Source of the DNA: a bacterium
Lineage (GTDB): Bacteria; Latescibacterota; UBA2968
Direction of reading: 5' to 3'
Assembly (NCBI GenBank): GCA_027296045.1
Contig: JAPUJS010000179.1
Span: 1-6,919, forward strand
Length of the DNA: 6,919 bases
The translations under genes and the position numbers were made by a program. The notes beneath the pieces are model-generated. The model made no database searches. It had not been told where the DNA came from and worked only from the letters and a program-made list of their open reading frames with translations. Below, piece after piece: positions 6,201-6,919 of the stretch; position 1 is the first letter of the stretch; every line of letters starts with the position of its first letter.

Positions 6201-6599
6201 ATGAAGATTTTGATTGTAGACGATAGCTCGGTATTGGCGAAAACGCTGGCTGAGGCGGCCGAATTGTTCGGGTGCGAGCAGATCGATACGGTGGATTCGG
6301 GGGAAAATGCCATCGGGGAGGCCATTATGGCAGACTATGATCTGATTACGCTGGATGTGCGGATGGAAGGGATCAGCGGGATGGATGCCCTGTCGGTTCT
6401 ACGAGGGGTGAGGCCCCGGGCGATCCTTGCGCTGATTACGGCCTATGTGGAAGATCTGGATGAGGAAGTTCTTCAAGCGGCTGATGTTGTGATCCAAAAG
6501 CCTTTCAAGATAGAAATCTTCAGAGACGTTTTAGGTGCAACAAGGCGTATTGTGGAGCGTCGTCGGACATTGCGAAGTTTGGGGGTTGGGGGGCTTTAG
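6201..6599 (+). CDS. Single-domain response regulator (receiver domain only)
   Basis: This 132-residue protein is a CheY-like receiver and little else. The acidic pair Asp7-Asp8 sits in MKILIVDDSS, the phosphoacceptor Asp52 in LITLDVRM, the switch Thr80 in LALITAY, and the conserved Lys100-Pro101 in VIQKPF, so all phosphorylation and signalling residues are present. After the receiver there is only a short, arginine-rich helical tail (about 110-132) and no DNA-binding or enzymatic domain. It would act by phosphorylation-dependent contact with a partner, in chemotaxis, phosphorelay or some other role. No sensor kinase is in the window. It follows the M81 gene by 61 nt and is the last plus-strand gene before the terminator, so it may be read from the same transcript. 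A functional tie to the amide genes is not shown. Confidence 0.93.
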   Translation: MKILIVDDSSVLAKTLAEAAELFGCEQIDTVDSGENAIGEAIMADYDLITLDVRMEGISGMDALSVLRGVRPRAILALITAYVEDLDEEVLQAADVVIQKPFKIEIFRDVLGATRRIVERRRTLRSLGVGGL

Positions 6600-6624
6600 G
6601 CGGGATTGGAAATGTGGGAAGCCA

Positions 6625-6676
6625 GCGCCCTGCAAGGCGCGGTCACAGAGAGGGGTTCTGACAAAGGGAGTGAACC
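6625..6676 (+). other. Two predicted hairpins between the regulator and the terminator
   Basis: GCGCC (6625-6629) pairs with GGCGC (6636-6640) around a 6-nt loop. GGTTC (6654-6658) pairs with GAACC (6672-6676) around a 13-nt loop. With the terminator hairpin they make three successive stem-loops in about 110 nt without a convincing plus-strand gene. This may be a structured 3' untranslated region or a small RNA; I do not recognise a known RNA family. Confidence 0.35.
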
Positions 6677-6695
6677 GAAGTTTATGAGACAAGGT

Positions 6696-6824
6696 CTATT
6701 TGGTCAGGGGCGAACATTCTGTTCGCCTTTTTTTTTGCAGAAGTGCCAACTGCTCGTTCAGTTTTTGGATCACGTGTTCGAGGTCGTCTTCGACCAGGAG
6801 GAGGCGCACGAATCGGTCAGACAT
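6696..6824 (-). CDS. Small ORF with receiver-like N-terminus, possible gene remnant
   Basis: A 42-codon minus-strand ORF begins MSDRFVRLLLVEDDLEHV. The LLLVEDD segment resembles strand 1 and the acidic pair of a response regulator receiver. After one predicted amphipathic helix (EHVIQKLNEQLALLQ) it runs into lysines encoded by the terminator's T-tract and stops inside or past the hairpin. No phosphoacceptor region follows, so if it derives from a regulator it is a remnant. It may instead be an independent small helical protein. Its ATG overlaps the stop of the next minus-strand ORF (ATGTCTGA), an arrangement typical of coupled genes. It has no clear binding site. The plus-strand frame over the same bases looks like a shadow. 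Coding status is uncertain. Confidence 0.35.
   Translation of the reverse strand: MSDRFVRLLLVEDDLEHVIQKLNEQLALLQKKRRTECSPLTK
6709..6736 (+). terminator. Intrinsic (Rho-independent) terminator
   Basis: GGCGAAC (6709-6715) pairs perfectly with GTTCGCC (6721-6727). An A-T pair can close a 3-nt loop. Nine consecutive T follow at once (6728-6736). This is a textbook plus-strand terminator about 110 nt after the response regulator stop. It most likely ends the operon transcript. On the minus strand the hairpin lacks a following T-tract, so it should not work well in that direction. Confidence 0.92.
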
Positions 6825-6915
6825 TGGACGCTTTAGGTTGGTAAGCGATGTCGAGATCAACGATATTTATGCCAAGGATATAGTGTTTGTTCACATATTG
6901 TTTCAAGTAGTCCAT
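6817..6915 (-). CDS. Small unidentified ORF, possibly the 3' end of a gene
   Basis: A 32-codon minus-strand reading frame starts at an ATG (6915-6913) 4 nt from the window edge, and the frame is open to the edge, so a longer gene may enter from the right. The peptide begins MDYLKQYVNKHYILGINIVD and ends AYQPKASNV. It has an alternating hydrophobic strand (ILGINIVDLDIA) and does not match a family I can name with confidence. There is a faint likeness to the LK..(x)..VD(L/I)..QP stretch of KaiB-type proteins, too short to trust. Base composition here lacks the plus-strand G bias seen to the left, which is compatible with minus-strand coding. Confidence 0.3.
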   Translation of the reverse strand: MDYLKQYVNKHYILGINIVDLDIAYQPKASNV

Positions 6916-6919
6916 TTTT

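Noticed and set aside
6606..6836. Plus-strand 76-codon frame after the response regulator
   Set aside because: It reads straight through the terminator hairpin and its T-tract, has no family resemblance, and lies antisense to the minus-strand ORF. Its start has no good binding site.
1..6919. CRISPR array, tRNA, rRNA or known riboswitch
   Set aside because: I saw no regularly spaced repeats, no cloverleaf or rRNA signature, and no riboswitch core that I recognise on either strand.

Overview
This is a bacterial metabolic gene cluster, read almost entirely on the plus strand. The DNA is fairly GC-rich. In the main genes the coding strand is strongly G- and T-biased (Leu TTG, Gly GGG, Val GTG, Ile ATT are conspicuous), which suggests a strand-skewed genome. 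I cannot name the phylum; an uncultured environmental bacterium is plausible, but that is only inference.

Layout: bases 2-280 (minus strand) hold a 93-codon piece of an IS91-type (HUH/Y2) transposase. It carries both the His-x-His motif and the YxxxY motif. It is cut mid-gene where it meets a 5'-truncated hyuA, the ATP-dependent hydantoinase/oxoprolinase alpha-type subunit. hyuA is followed after 9 nt by an intact hyuB and after a further 19 nt by an aldo/keto reductase. A 116-nt spacer precedes an M81/MlrC-like metallopeptidase, and a 61-nt spacer precedes a single-domain response regulator. A strong intrinsic terminator at 6709-6736 ends the plus-strand transcript. The right edge carries two tiny overlapping minus-strand ORFs, one of which starts like a receiver domain.

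Working model: HyuA and HyuB together hydrolyse a cyclic amide (hydantoin, 5-oxoproline or lactam type) at the cost of ATP. The reductase and the M81 hydrolase would act on related small amides or peptides or on their carbonyl products. The true substrate cannot be read from sequence. As it stands the alpha subunit has lost its N-terminal domain, so the pathway is either broken here or the left junction is an assembly chimera. The junction is the main point to check. Secondary points are G-quadruplex-prone coding segments, a run of hairpins before the terminator, and the small minus-strand ORFs.
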